Positions 1 through 12,584 of a stretch of DNA of 64,000 bases are shown here, piece after piece. Origin of the DNA: Tenebrio molitor. Lineage: Eukaryota > Arthropoda > Insecta > Coleoptera > Tenebrionidae. A model generated the notes under the pieces. It saw nothing but the letters and a program-made list of their open reading frames with translations, ran no database searches and was not told the DNA's origin. The position numbers and the translations under genes are program-made. The stretch covers positions 22,134,001 to 22,198,000 of the forward strand of contig NC_091050.1 in the NCBI RefSeq assembly GCF_963966145.1, in the 5' to 3' direction. Every line of letters begins with the position of its first letter. Position 1 is the stretch's first letter.

Positions 1-469
1 TGATCTGAAGAGATAGCACGCTCGGGCGGCGACAATAAACGACACATAAGCACTTTTAATGCAACTTAAAACTTCATAATTCATAGACAGCTTGAAGCAA
101 AGCTTTGGAGGACCTGAGTAAAAAGGGTTTACCGAGAAGCACTACAAGGCACAAAAACTGGCCCAAAGACCATTGTACATGATCGAACTTTAATAAATAA
201 GAAATGAAAGAGAAAATTGAAATTTTCAAATTATATTTTTATGCTTGATGTGTGGTCATTTGAAACATCAAAAATCTACTTTCTTAGCGCCAATGTTAAA
301 AATTAATGTTAAAGACAAACTCATTCTTATTCCTTATCTTTACGCGAATATTAATTAATAATAAATAATTCTAGAAAGATGATATAAGCATCTTCCTGAC
401 GAAACAGTGTACAGTGGGTTTAGTGTTATCACGAGAAGATTGTAACCTAACGTTCTAACATTCATTATA
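1..469. other. AT-rich DNA, nothing recognised
   Basis: No open frame above background and no repeat arms were found. It lies downstream of the mariner relic on that relic's minus strand and may include the element's 3' end, but I could not place a terminal repeat. Confidence 0.4.
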
Positions 470-1115
470 CAAAGTCTTCAACAGCACTTCTCACCACTTG
501 AAGAAAACTTCTCCGAAGATGCTAAATCTGGCAAATAAGGAAGATGGCCAATCAGTTCAAATCCTAATTAATTAATTTTTTGCAATGCAACCAAGTGATG
601 ACCATGTGCAAGAAGAATACCTCTTTGGAAATTTTATTGCGACGTTTCCACACAATCTTTTCACGATGCTTGCTCACAAATGAACAATATAGTAGTATAC
701 TTCTGTTACAGTTTTAACTTGTTCTAAGATGCCATTTTGGTCCAAAAAATAATATAAATGTAAAATGAGTTTCTTCAATCGGAGGTACTAAACTGTTCCC
801 TTTCTTGTAAACGTTGTTTTGTTTCTAAATCTGAGTGAAGGATTTTGGTTTATTTACAGTTACAATACGATTCCAAAAGATTAAAAAACCCTTCTCAAAA
901 CGCTTCCAAAGCGACTTCGATGTTGTCACTGTCAGTTGCTTTTGGTTAGCCTACAAGGCTTCAAGGTGTTCATCTCTGACCTACGTTCTTAAAATCCGCA
1001 ACCCAATTTCTTATAGTGGCGTAGGAAGGACATTGATCCTTCAATGTATTCAACGTATGTGCATAAATTTGCTTGTCGAGCAATCCTTTCAAAGACAGAT
1101 ACTTTATTACCCACG
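470..1115 (-). pseudogene. mariner-type transposase relic
   Basis: This is a cut-and-paste DNA transposase of the mariner group, broken in every frame. On the minus strand, about 1050-975 reads CPSYATIRNWVADFK, the mariner N-terminal helix-turn-helix region. About 715-690 reads ILEQVKTVTEVYY, which precedes the second catalytic aspartate in the family. About 560-500 reads GFELIGHLPYLPDLASSE, the usual GFELL.HPPYSPDLAPSD block with the third aspartate replaced by glutamate. The middle, with the first catalytic aspartate, is missing or unreadable, and several stops and frameshifts separate the blocks. An intact protein would be about 345 residues; this span could hold only about 215. I did not find the terminal repeats. 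The family assignment rests on three collinear motifs and is fairly secure; the element is certainly dead. Confidence 0.75.
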
Positions 1116-1818
1116 ATACTAACCTTTATCAAAATTTTTCTTTGAAAATTCACAGTACTCATTTGGTTAAACTTGTTTACGTCCACATTTGGTGCTAACA
1201 ATTTGTTACACAACTTTTCACTGCGCAAATTGATTTTATGTTTTGAATTAATAATTACTAAAATTATTATAATTGGCTTTGATACGTTTAAATTTAATAA
1301 ATTGAGAATTTCCTGTATGTGCAACCCATTGCAAAATAAGAAGTACATTATTACTATTATTATCGTAACTGACAAATATGTACATATTTACGAGTATCCT
1401 GTTATCAAACTCAAACTAAGATTATCTCAAATAGATCTCCATATCGGAGTTATCCACAGTCAAAGTCTACAATTAGATATATGTAGTACGGTATTTAAAT
1501 ACAATACATAATTGTAACAATATTACTATTTCATAACTTTCCATCGTTACCAAATAGTGAATTCAAAAATTTGCAAGAATGTTGCTTTTTACGCAATACT
1601 GGTAAAAGTTAAATCAGCTCAGTTTTAAAATTTACAAATTTCAAATTTTGGAAAAGTAAAAAGTATTCATTTTTTTGGCTTTTTAACTTTACCTTGTTAA
1701 TTCCGTTCTTTCTTGCTATACATTGATCAAAACAATTTCATTATTCATAAAACCAATAAAAAGACGTAATCTTGATTTTTTAAACCATAACCTAAGGTTT
1801 AAGGTTTTAACCTATATA
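1116..1818. other. AT-rich DNA, nothing recognised
   Basis: Short open frames on both strands are of low complexity and show no domain motif. Nothing supports a gene here. Confidence 0.4.
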
Positions 1819-2132
1819 CAGGTGTTCCCAAAAAAAAGAGTCCATAGCTGCCTTATTTAGAGGAGGAGTTTAATTATCGGCACACCAAATTAAATGGTTG
1901 TAATTAGGGTACAAAATGGCGTAATCATTACACGTATAGCCCTAAGGGGTGCAAGGCTAAATTGTCAAAAAAAAAAAATTCAAATTCGAACACATACTTT
2001 TTTTTTAGTACATAATAGTAGTACTGAAAACAACGATGTATCAAGCTCTTGGGACTATACGTGCTTTTATTAGGCCATTTTGTAGCCGATAAATAAGAGT
2101 CATATGGACCCGTCTTTTTTTTGGGACACCTT
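1819..2132. mobile_element. MITE, TA-flanked, 314 bp
   Basis: The ends mirror each other. The left end begins CAGGTGTTCCCAAAAAAAAG and the right end reads CTTTTTTTTGGGACACC, each next to TA. The arms continue imperfectly (GAGTCCATA left, its near complement TATGGACCC right). TA duplication and CAGG ends are the habit of non-autonomous Tc1/mariner elements. It encodes no protein. Confidence 0.75.
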
Positions 2133-4900
2133 TATATGAGGGTTAAAATTCCACATAAACAGATGAAAAGAAAAATATATTTATAATCAAACATATCGTA
2201 TTTAACAGTGTCTGCCTTGAGCTTGAGTGAAAATGTTTCTTTGTTCTCCTGAACAAGTAAAATTTAGTTTAACATTGTTGAGAGTTAAATTTTCCCAGTT
2301 CTTGTTTTTTTAAGACAGGTAGGTAATGTGATCGTAGATTACTTATTCTTTACACTTTTCCATGCAACATACGCATTTTATAACATGTTGAAAATTGTTT
2401 CATGTTTAAAATGTTTCGTTTTAACCGTCAGGAACTACAAACGCAACGATAAGAAAAAATGCGGGTGTAAATGCGAATTTACAAATTGTTTTTGATAAAA
2501 AAAAGTTGGCACACTTAATAACAGATAAATTAATTCATAATTATAACTAGGTATGTAGAACGTCTTTTCAAAATTTGCATTTCCAAGGTTTTAATTGTAT
2601 TTGGTACAAAGATGGCACGACGTACCAATATGTAGTACTGTAACTTTTGTTGCAAATATAAAATATGTACATACTCCTGTTATCTGTTTAGGTTTTAGGA
2701 GGTGCAAAATTTTTTTAAATTTCAAGAAAGGCTATCTTCAATTAAATATACCATGTAACACCTACACAAAGATTAAAGTTTCCAAACGAGAGAAGGTAAT
2801 GATGGTAGTGAAAGTGGTAATTATACAAATTAGAAGGTGTTGCTACTCTGTTCTTTTGTTTACCTATTTTAGTGTGAATATTTTTACAATTTTAATCCTT
2901 TGTCAATGGTAAATTCTCATGGTTAAATTCGTATTTTATTTGAAAGCTCGTTCCATTGCATTCTGATCCGATGGAATATAAGATATTGCCTGTTTGCTTA
3001 CTAATAAAAAAAAATGAAAAGTAATTTTTCTACGCAGGGAAAAAAGACATAAAACATTTCTATAATGGGAAGACAATAATGTTAATGTTTTTTAAAACGA
3101 AATCTTATCAACTAAACGGAACTCTTAATCATTTCTCGTGGCTTAGTTTGTTTTAGCTTGTTTATCAAGTGATTTCTAGTAATAGAGATTATTTTGTTTG
3201 AAACATACCGCACACAATTAATAGATCTAGAAAATGTTAAACAATTGGAAAATTTTTGACCAACATAAAAATATTTTTCAATAATGTGTATAAAGTGTAC
3301 CACAGATAAAAGCAAAATACGTATTTTCTGTTACATAAAGTGGAGAAACAAAAATCTTACGACATTTAAACAAGTTTCTGATTTATTTTAAGTTTAACGG
3401 TTGTGTCGTTACTTGAAGACAAACAACAGGTTATAAATGTGGAGTGTTTATTCAGTACAAATTCCTCCGCAGATGCAAAATTGCGATTTAAAACAATGGA
3501 CCATAATGACACAGACTGATGCATTTCGCCGATAAAGATCTACAAGACTTTAAAACCTTGAAAAGAAACCATTTAAAATATTGTACCTGTCTGGTCCGGA
3601 CCTATTTTCTTTTTTCTGTATGTGTGAGTTCGTATCAAGATGATTTTAAACGCGGATATACAAAGTCTATATAATGGCAGCTTATCTACATCTCAAAAGG
3701 AAGTTCTAATCACTTGAAAATTTATCAAATGGTGAACTTTCGAGTATCCGGCATTGTTCCAAACATGATATCTCGAATCTTTAACGTAGTTTCAAGAGTA
3801 GTTCGGTAAATAACGCCACTAACCAAATCCATATTTACTTTGTGAAAGCCGCCAGACATAGAGCAAAGGAAGATGTGCAAGTTGTTTCAGGAAAACAATT
3901 GCGACAGCATTTCTAGTTACTTTTATGAGGTACGTGATTATTGCCAACAAATTCCCTAGAAGAAGGACGATTAGAAAATTAAAGCGCAGTTCATTCAGTA
4001 ATTGTTTGATATTTCAAACATTACCAATGGTAACAATAATAATAATATTATATGTCATTAATAAAAAATATCATTAATTATAAATTAATACTACATTGCA
4101 CGAAAACAATAGAGGTACTGAATGTGACACTTGCGGAACACCTAAACTACATTGTTCTAGTTTAGTAAGTTATGATATTATGTTTTATAATCTAACGTGC
4201 GTTCAGGAACTAATCTGTTGGGAGTCGATTATGCATTGTTGTTTTGCTGTGTTCATATTGGCAAGTTTAATTAAAATTAAATATAAAGGGTAGTAACAAC
4301 AAGCATGTTTTGAACCACAGTCAACCCCAAATGTGACAGTTTTTTACACGCGTATTAAATACACAAACAAATTAACAATTATTGTCATCCACCCTACAAG
4401 TTAAATTATTAATGAAACGTTTAATGTTGATTTAGCTTAACGATTTTCATCACTGTGTACACAATAAATATTACAATTAAGTTAATTTCTTACAATAGCT
4501 GCATTTGTATTAAACAGTAAAATTGTGTTCTTTAATAAAAATTTTATAATATAGCTACAACATTTGCAACTAGTGTATACCTAATGTGCAACTTGTTTTC
4601 TGTCCATTAAAGATAATTTCATATAAACGGTAAAAAATTATACATAATGACTTTCAAGTGAGAATTAGAATTATTGCATTGAGATGCCCTCGTTATCAAA
4701 ATGCTGACAAAATTTAAAATTAAGGTACCAAAGAAGCCACAAGCAAAGTAAAAATTGTTACCTTAGTGTTGAATTTTCGCTGAAGAATTAAATATACCCC
4801 ACCTAATAATTTCTAAGTCATTGCTAAGTCATACTTCAAAGGTTCCTAAAATTAATTAATCATAAAGTGTAAAAAATAAATGTCTTGATGGCTCTTATAT
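2133..4900. other. AT-rich intergenic DNA, nothing recognised
   Basis: I read both strands for transposase, reverse transcriptase and conserved host motifs and saw none. The open frames at 2595-2912 and 4096-4293 (plus) have no recognisable domain and look like chance in AT-rich DNA. Confidence 0.4.
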
Positions 4901-5083
4901 CGGGTGTTCATTTACATTTATCCTCAAAGTTGGCGTTGAATAGTCAATTGTGAACGCACCACGGATTACAGATCACGGATCAGCAGTTTAAATCTAACCT
5001 CATTTTACTCCAGACTGACGAGTGGTGCGTTCAAAATTGACTTTTCAACGCCAACTTTGAGAATAAATTTAAATGAACACCCG
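4901..5083. mobile_element. MITE family A, copy 1 (183 bp)
   Basis: Terminal repeats are CGGGTGTTCATTTA on the left and TAAATGAACACCCG on the right. A second inverted pair inside reads GTTGGCGTTGAA and TTCAACGCCAAC. The core holds GAACGCACCACGGATTACAG followed by ATCACGGATCAGC. Family members at 9089, 20295 and 55256 share this core. No coding capacity. The flanks are too AT-rich to settle the target duplication. Confidence 0.85.
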
Positions 5084-6639
5084 ATCCATACTTATTACTC
5101 ATTTAGTAATTATAGCCTTTCATCAGATAACGCATTTTCACGCTACGATAAACTTTTTCCTTATTATTACAGTTCTAGAGAAGCACATTTCTCCTAATCT
5201 CCCCAATGGATACTCATTGAAGAATGGTTTGACAACATAGTTCATTCATGTATAAAAAAAAGCTGACAAAGAACGAGTAGATTTAAAATGATGCAAAAAA
5301 GGCTGGTGAATACAGAAATAAACTACTTGAGTTAGTTAATTAGTAGTGAAAGAAGATGTAGTACCAGACAACTCACAGAAAACATTAAAAAAATCACTAT
5401 TCTGTTTAGTAAATTAGAAAAGTACTCGACTTCCAGAGTACCTACCACTTTTACTAGAAATACAGTATGACACTCCTGACACTAACTTATGAAAATACGA
5501 CCAAACAATAAGAATAAACTGATCTTGATAGCCTCACATTTTCGAGAGGAAGTTCTTTTTGAGAGATTAACAATGGAAAAGGGCTTCCAGTTTTTTTCAG
5601 AAACGCTGCGAGTTAAAAAATCTAGTGTGACAAGTGTAGCTTGCTCCTTAAGCAATAATCCTTTACAATTTATAAAGGTTTCCTTATAAAGGTCATAAAG
5701 GTTTGACGTCTCAGCAACATAATGATCGATATACTCCAATAATTTCTCATTTCGATCAATACCATCGCATCAATCAATAGTGAGTGTAAATTTTCAATCA
5801 GTAAAATTAATTAGGCCAAAATTTCACCGCCCCCACCTGATATTTAAAGTCAATGAGAGGCGAAATTTTCGAAACGATATCGGAATCAAGCTAATTTTAA
5901 AGCGATAAAATCTTATCTTTATGAATACTATATCTGCGTCTCGTACGTAGTACATATATTTAATTTGATTTCATTTGAAAAAATGAATGAAATACGCGAT
6001 TTGGAAATGTATTCGTCATTATTAGCACACTTGCAAGTTCACTAAATGTTCCTCAGAAAATTATCAAGACCAAATCGTGCATATGGAAGCGATTCTCCGA
6101 GTTTTGCAAGGAAAGAAATTTTTAACTAATGGCCGAGACCCCAGTAAACCGTCTATCAAATTAAGAATTTAATATGAAGAAAAAAATTGTGACGACTACA
6201 AAGAACGATGCGTGAAGGCAACGGCCAACGGCAAAACAGTTGCAAGGAAAATACTGCAATTGTGGTAGAAAAAGAAAATCTATTCTATCTGGGTGCTAAG
6301 GACCTTTAAAAAAGCAAGTCTTGGCAGAGATTCGAAAGGAAGAAGCCTTCAGGGATGCTTAAGCAAAAGAAAGATTTGTACTAGGGCATTACATTGGCAG
6401 AGATCCAAAGGATGGCTAACATATGGAGAGAATATAATCTTGAAGGTCTCCAAGGATAATTGTTACATGTATGTGATTTAGAACTCGCATGAAGGAGCAA
6501 CGAAGCAGCAAATTGTAAATTCTCTTCTTCTTTAGGGACGAAATTGATAACAATTGGCAACGAAGAGAACGAATAAAGTACAGTTCTACTTTTAGGAAAA
6601 CACAGAGCAAGGTGGTTCCAAGTCGCTAGCAAATATTTA
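5084..6639. other. Intergenic DNA, possible unrecognised TE debris
   Basis: 5084-5900 is plain AT-rich DNA. 6000-6640 is purine-rich on the plus strand with stop-broken frames and leads into the tyrosine-recombinase relic, so it may be the decayed upstream part of the same element. No motif proves this. Confidence 0.3.
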
Positions 6640-7079
6640 AAAAATTATAAGAATACGAGATTGTACAAGTACAATACGCAACAAATTATTTTTAACTGTC
6701 CATCCAAATTGAAAAATTGGAGAATGGTACAAAAATATGCTTCTACGTATCACCTTATCAAAGTAGACTAAAGATGCAGAAAATTGGGAAGGAAACAAAA
6801 AAGTGAAAATGACTAACCATTCCGGCTTCTGCGGTAACAGCCTTATCGAAAAAGAGTGTTGGTGAACAGCAATTAATCAAATTAACAGGACATTTATCTC
6901 CTCAGTTGATTAAACCATATCTTCAACTGGATTCGAATCATCACCAGAAACTAATAAAGAGTTTACGAGGTAATCCATCAATACAAGCAGAAACTACGAC
7001 TGCAACTTCTCTCACAACTGGAGAAAATAACGACAATTCGAGCAAAATTGTTCCATTCCGATTTAAGTATGCAGTATAG
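6640..7079 (+). pseudogene. tyrosine recombinase (Crypton-like) relic
   Basis: Tyrosine recombinases cut and join DNA through a covalent tyrosine intermediate; in animals they drive Crypton and DIRS-type elements. An 82-codon open frame at 6831-7079 begins AVTALSKKSVGEQQLIKLTG, continues H-L-S, then has a conserved YLQLD about six residues on. That is the C-terminal box of the family, normally HSxRRTxxTxL...GV.EQ.I...TGH. The expected box II histidine and serine lie just upstream at 6818 (H-S-G-F) in a frame shifted by one base, and the arginine that should follow is not visible. Residues after about 45 are polar and look like a tail. Upstream, 6640-6810 reads as a broken frame rich in Lys/Asn. 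It is a dead fragment. A second, different recombinase fragment lies at 46098-46475. Confidence 0.55.
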
Positions 7080-7253
7080 AATAGCATAGGGACTATCTTC
7101 CCGTCGTTGACTGGTCAAAATGAGAGAAAAGTATATACCAACGCAATGTTCGATTTTAGATAACTACTGTCAAATTTTGATATTTGATCGATTTTTTGGT
7201 TATTAATGTCAAACTTATCGAGTTTTTGTGTCAAACGCATCATTAAACTACTA

Positions 7254-7612
7254 CAGTGTGGAATTAAATTATTTACATCTAATTACCTTTGCATTACCCT
7301 TGTAAGAATACGAAATGCCGCTCTACAAAAAAAAAGAAAGCCTAAGCTCAAAATATTCCAAAATTCCAAATGTGATTTATTGCGATGGGATGATATAAAT
7401 GCAAAGTAGAGATTGAAATCAAAAAGGAGCTAACAAAAGCAAGTCACAGCTAGTGTTGAAAGTGGCCACCAACGTTTGTTAATTCAATTTAGTAAATTAT
7501 AACATTTGTCAATTCGATTGATGACATTTATTGACAGAACTAATAGTTCGGCACTTCAAAAAAAAAAGTAGAACGATACAGGAAAATTTACATGTGCAAA
7601 AATTCCACACTG
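7254..7612. mobile_element. MITE family B, copy 1 (359 bp)
   Basis: Ends are CAGTGTGGAATTAAATTATT on the left and AAAAATTCCACACTG on the right, flanked by TA. Its reverse complement matches the element at 34707-35095 along nearly the whole length, including the unusual core GGTGGCCACTTTCAACAC on that strand. Compared with that copy it has lost about 25-30 bp just inside the right end, so its long terminal repeat is now asymmetric. Confidence 0.9.
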
Positions 7613-8181
7613 TATATTATTATTAGAATACCACTACCGTAAGTTTCTTTATGACTTTTTTTTGTTAATTTTGCTTGGAATGTATGTTTTCAAATTTGCC
7701 GCGTTCGCCAGTGTGAAACGTTCTCCATTCGAAGCAACATCTACTGCATTCTTAATTGGAATGGACTGTAGTGCATTTTTAATATCTATAACAATAAATA
7801 GTTGTACGTTTGAATGTATATTTTTATTCAAGAAATAGTCACCGAAATAAGATTTTGTCTTGGCAAAATTTTCCGATTGAGTTATTTGAGTTTTTTATCA
7901 ATTTATGTCGTGACATTCGTCAGCAGTCACTTTTTTTAAAGAATGTTACTCGATAAATTGGCACGTAACAGACTCTTAATAACATAAAAATTTTGTCGAC
8001 AAAATTTTATGATAAAACATATTTTACAAACGATTCAGAAAAACTTCGACTTTCTAATTCTGACAAAAAAGTTCTTTAATTGAGTGTTATGTGTTTCACA
8101 ATTATTATCATATTTATTTTGAGCAAGAAGAAAAATGTTTCTTTGAGTTGAAACTCTATCAATCATGTTGCTACACCTCTA
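7613..8181. other. AT-rich DNA, nothing recognised
   Basis: No motif, hairpin or credible open frame was seen on either strand. Confidence 0.4.
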
Positions 8182-8385
8182 CAAACAACTGCTGCATGGT
8201 TCTGGAAGATTAATTTCATTGACAACTAGGAAGATCGTAAGCTTTGGACCAAGCATCATTCCAGTACCTGCTCCGAGGTACTCTCCAAAGAGCAAGTGCT
8301 GCTGCACCGTCAATCTCTTCCATTCCACTGGAACGTCTAGTATTTGTGGAATAAGCCAGCGTTCAATCTTGCGTGTGGCTGATAC
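8182..8385 (-). pseudogene. Unrecognised open frame, possible exon fragment
   Basis: The minus strand is open for 68 codons with a GC level above its surroundings. It reads KIERWLIPQILDVPVEWKRL and then includes LLFGEYLGAGTGMMLGPKL and FLVVNEINLPEP before a TAG at 8179-8181. The mix of aromatic, glycine and charged residues looks more protein-like than the low-complexity frames around it, but I do not recognise the family. The plus strand is also open here (74 codons), so this could be chance. There is no ATG at a sensible place and no clear splice sites. Confidence 0.2.
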
Positions 8386-8790
8386 CTAATTTTTTTGGGG
8401 GCGTCATCGCCATGGTATTGTTTGGGTATCGGCTATAGCCGGTCGTGTCTGGCGCACCTCACCTTATCAGGTGCGATCTCGGGCAAACAGCCGGGGGGCC
8501 GGGGATAGCCAGAACAACTCGCCGTATTCAATATTTTTATCAGATTTGCGTATTCTCACGTTTTCCTAGCGAGGATGCGCGATAACTCTATGCTTCGGTT
8601 ATCTATTGCTGTTTGTTTGCTGAAATTAATTCCAGGCACAGTCGGGAGATCGTTCATTAATCAGACGGGCAGATGTTGATGGCCCCAGTTGTGATATACA
8701 GCCCTGACGTCCCGGTCCTGGCACCATTAAAAGAATGTGCGGTAAATACGAACGCGCCAACATCCATCAACCGATTTTTTCCAATAACGC
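8386..8790. promoter_or_regulatory. GC-richer island, candidate regulatory DNA
   Basis: The sequence turns abruptly GC-richer, with a hairpin GCGCACCTCACCTTATCAGGTGCG around 8453-8476 (arms CGCACCT/AGGTGCG) and no coding signal. Such islands recur through the window and are the only non-repetitive stretches; I read them as possible enhancers, without proof. Confidence 0.25.
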
Positions 8791-8886
8791 GAAAATATTT
8801 TTATTTTATTCTACAGTTGGAAATTGTAATAGCAACAAATTAGTTTAACTTAACATATCCAAATTAAAAAAAAACTTTGCTATGAT

Positions 8887-8903
8887 CAGGTCAGGTCAGG
8901 TCA
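8887..8903. promoter_or_regulatory. Overlapping AGGTCA half-sites
   Basis: CAGGTCAGGTCAGGTCA contains three AGGTCA hexamers at a 5-bp period. AGGTCA is the nuclear-receptor half-site, but the overlap means only one can be bound at a time, so a simple pentamer expansion is equally likely. Confidence 0.3.
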
Positions 8904-9088
8904 CTACTTTCAATTACAACAACACAAGATTGGTTGGCGTTACCATCGTTAGAATGCTTAGTGAATGATGTACTCTTGAATGGCGTACTAGGTACTATCG
9001 AAGTACCATTATGTTTGAGTTACTAGGATTAAACATTAGCCTTAGTGGCCAGAAAAATATAGTAAGACAAATTGTTTTGGGTAAGTAT

Positions 9089-9268
9089 CGGGTGTTTTTT
9101 TTTTATTTCACCTCATAGTAGGCGTTGAGGAGTCGATTGTGAACGCACGACTCGTGTAAAACGTAAGATTTAAGCAGCTGATCCGTGATCCGTAACCTGT
9201 ATAGTGCGTTCACAATCGACTCTTCAACGCTTACTATGAGGTGAAATTAAAAAAAAAAAAAACATCCG
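9089..9268. mobile_element. MITE family A, copy 2 (180 bp)
   Basis: Begins CGGGTGTTTTTTTTTTATTT and ends AACATCCG. Inner arms GTAGGCGTTGAGGAGTCGAT and ATCGACTCTTCAACGC mirror one another over about 40 bp. The core GATCCGTGATCCGTAACC is the family A core in reverse orientation, followed by TGTATAGTGCGTTCAC, which is the intact form of the site that a P element interrupts in copy 4. Confidence 0.85.
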
Positions 9269-10179
9269 ATATAATTAAAAAAAAATCTTTTTTTTTTATC
9301 TGACTGGACATTACGTCAGCTGGTTTCCATATCCTACTAATTAATATAATGTCAAGTAAACACACTAATTTAAGCAACCACTCCATGTAATCTCTCGTAT
9401 ATTCACATAAAATATACTTCATCACGCAGCCAAACAGTCTCCTAAGGACACTCCTATAAAAATTATTCCACAATAACAAGGAATGGTATCAAGAATGTAT
9501 TATTTAAGGGATTATAATTCGTTAATCACAAATTCACAAACGCCTACACCAATCGGTAATCTTGAAGATTCAAAAATAAGAATATGGCTCAATATCTTCC
9601 GCGCGCACATTTTCAATATTGCTCATCACAGTTTACGAAGTTCCTTATTGATGATATTGTCCAAACGAGAAATAATTTTCTTATAAATCTTATTGATAAC
9701 AAATTGAACACACCTTTTCTTCTGAAAATACACCACAATCAATAATTCCCACAGTAAAGCTTTGCCGGATTTTTTGCTCATTTTCTTCAATTAGTGCGTC
9801 TGCATAAGTTTCATTAATTTGTATTTCGTGTTTCAGATGTAACAAAATATTCTTTGATAGTGTCACTGTTAAACAAGATCCGATGAACACAGATATCATG
9901 AAAAAACAAAAACAAAAAACATGTCTTTCATTACTTTCAGATGTTTTAGATATTTTGTTTTAATCAATCACAGACAAACTCCACTGACGTCGTGTCCTAC
10001 TAAAACAGTTGGCAATATTAATTTCTTAATGGGGCGACATCCGTGGTGCATTATTTTTTATTCCCTTTGGTGTCACTTGATCAGATATGTAAAATAAACA
10101 ATCTACACCTATGTAATTTCCACTTTAATTACCAACCCGATCTCGATAAGCAAACTCATTATAGTAAATGAAAATCGAA
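9269..10179. other. AT-rich DNA, nothing recognised
   Basis: Poly-A/T runs next to the MITE, then ordinary AT-rich sequence. No supported feature. Confidence 0.4.
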
Positions 10180-10830
10180 ATTACAAAATTAAAACTTGGA
10201 AATCAATCGGTGCATCTTGAGCGAGCAGCCCGGAGGCAGTTTTGCCGAAATACGGTTTCACCACGAACCCCCCGGAGCCTGGACCGGAACAACTGGAACG
10301 TAAATTAATTAAGAATATTATGGTCGGTATCCAGCGGAGGTTGGCAGTAAAATCGGCCATTCGGTATTGATGTAAATAACGGTCCGCGCCATATATTCCC
10401 GAGGACGTATCAAGCAGCACTTTCCACGGTCCAGCAATGCTCCGGGCCCTATATATCGGCTCCGGATCGCCATAAAACACGCCGTACTGCTTCGTACAAC
10501 ATTAGCAGCGATGATACTGCACGCCACTAACCACCTGCTAACTGATTCAGTTGCGTCTCGATTTGTACTGGTCTGTCGGCCAGTATTTATCACCTATCCT
10601 CACCCGGAGATTTACTGCGATCGCCGCCCGCTCAACGCGCTCCGGACCTAATATTTACGGCTCTCAAGGATGTGGAGCATGTCAAAATTTTAATCCGCCG
10701 GATCGGAAAAACGAACAAGAAATATGCTCCGAGATGTTATTTCGCCGCCACATGGAGCTGGCATCGCATAAAGTTTTTGCCACCAGCTCGTCGCCTTCAA
10801 AGTGGCTGCTACTAAGTTGAGCAAGATTGT
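10180..10830. promoter_or_regulatory. GC-richer island, candidate enhancer
   Basis: About 650 bp of clearly higher GC, non-repetitive and with no domain in any frame. It contains AT-rich homeodomain-type sites (AATTAATTAA near 10303, GCCATAAAA near 10470) set in GC-rich DNA, a common make-up for insect developmental enhancers. The short open frames on both strands follow from GC content alone. Confidence 0.3.
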
Positions 10831-12152
10831 AAAGACGTAAAGTAAGAAATATTTCATCGAGATGACTACAAAATAAGGTAATTCATTAAAATTAGTAAAA
10901 AATTAGAAAAACTGACCGAGATGATAATGGTGATGATAATAATTGTTTATTGTCCAACAGAAAACTAATTACAGGACATTAATGAAAACATTTGGCCAGT
11001 GCCAAATTGCAGCGACGGTCGAGTCCTAATCTTTTAGGGGAAGCAGGTACTGATTTCCAAATGAGTAAATTGCAGAACTTGTTTTAATAACTCAAGTAAA
11101 CCACAGATACTGAGAAGTATAGTGCTACCTGAAAATTCCTAAATGATAAGTCAACCCCTTATTAAGATTATAAACGCCGCAATTTACATCAGGCTAAGAA
11201 GGGTTAAACCAACCACGCGCTCCAATTTAGTACTTAAGATTTTAAAACCTTGAATCCTCACTGCAATTTGACATCGCCGAAACATTTTGCAATTTTTATT
11301 TTACATAAAATTAGATGTTGATCCGGCCTTCAGCGGATAAATTTTGCTGAAGTGTGTTTTTGTAGATAAGATATTCTAAAGCAGATAGAGATATACCTGG
11401 CCAGAGCCAGTGCAACCACTACTGTTAATTAATTACAAAGCTTAAAAATACTACCACTTTCATGTAAGGGTTTCGTTGTAAAGCACTTTGGGTTCTCCCC
11501 TGTGGAACATTAAAACAGATGATCTCTGTCACTCACTTCACTACAAGCTACGTAAAACAGTTCATGCATGAGAAAAGCAGTTCTCAAGCAGTTCGAGACC
11601 AATATATTAGTTCAATAAATATTTGACCACACCAGAAACAAATATAATAATAACGAAAAACTATATAAATAAAAAAAATATAAAGATTATGATGCTGTCA
11701 AAGTGTGTGTAAATATGAAAATGTAAGTATTTTTTATCTAAAAGGAAATTAAAGCATTAAACCGCTCCAAATGCTTGCTACAGAAATTCTCCGACATGCT
11801 TCCCTTTTTTGCCAGTGGTCACCCCCCTTACAAAGGCGATCTAAGGGTCTTTCCCACAACTACAGTTAAAGAAATACCCCAACTATTCGTGAAACCCCAA
11901 TCAAAATATGTTCAGTGATTTTTTAGTTGTAAGTGCCCAAGGAAAACATACATTGATATAAATTTTACCTTTTTAATGGGTCGATTTTCTGGTAGATTTT
12001 TGCGTTATTATTTCTAATATCATCGCAGTGTTGTGGTATTTTAACGATTTAGATCTTTGAAGAAAATAAGTATCAATTGTAATAAAAACGAATTGGGTTT
12101 TATCTATCTAATTGTAAGATGTGTTTAGATTTTTTTTAAATTTGGGTAGGTA
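10831..12152. other. Intergenic DNA, nothing recognised
   Basis: No transposon ends, hairpins or coding motifs were identified on either strand. Confidence 0.4.
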
Positions 12153-12363
12153 CAGTTGCGGCCAAATAAAAACGATCACTAAATTGACATTTTTGTCATC
12201 TTTATAAGTTTTGGTAATTCAGGTTTTTAAAATGAAAGTTTCTCGGGTAACAAGAGACCCATACCTGTGGCACAACATAACACTGACGGATGATGTCAAT
12301 TTGAAAAATAGTTTTTTATTACAATAGAAAAAATTGCTGCCCAGTTTTATTTGGCCGCAACAG
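12153..12363. mobile_element. MITE, TA-flanked, 211 bp
   Basis: The left end CAGTTGCGGCCAAATAAAA and the right end TTTTATTTGGCCGCAACAG are inverted copies next to TA. The shared AAATAAAA block also appears in the element at 14297, suggesting related Tc1/mariner-derived families. No coding capacity. Confidence 0.85.
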
Positions 12364-12584
12364 TACATATTCTAAAAATTCTTTGAATAATTTGATTCTT
12401 AATAGGTGTATTAATAAATATGTAGTAAAATAAGAATGAAAAGACAATTCTAACCCTTACAGGCATATTTTATTGCTTTGAAATTATTAATTTCCTTCGT
12501 CCGTTTATTTTTTATGTAGCTATATCCATTTTATAACAAACTTTTAGGATCTTGTCTTGTTTTTTATTTCGAATTTACACCAAA

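Noticed and set aside
989..1375. 128-codon minus frame as a gene
   Set aside because: Its C-terminal part is a wrong-frame reading of the mariner relic and the rest is isoleucine-rich low complexity.
8887..8903. Functional ecdysone-type response element
   Set aside because: The hexamers overlap at a 5-bp period, not the spacing of a known dimer site, so I list it only as half-sites.
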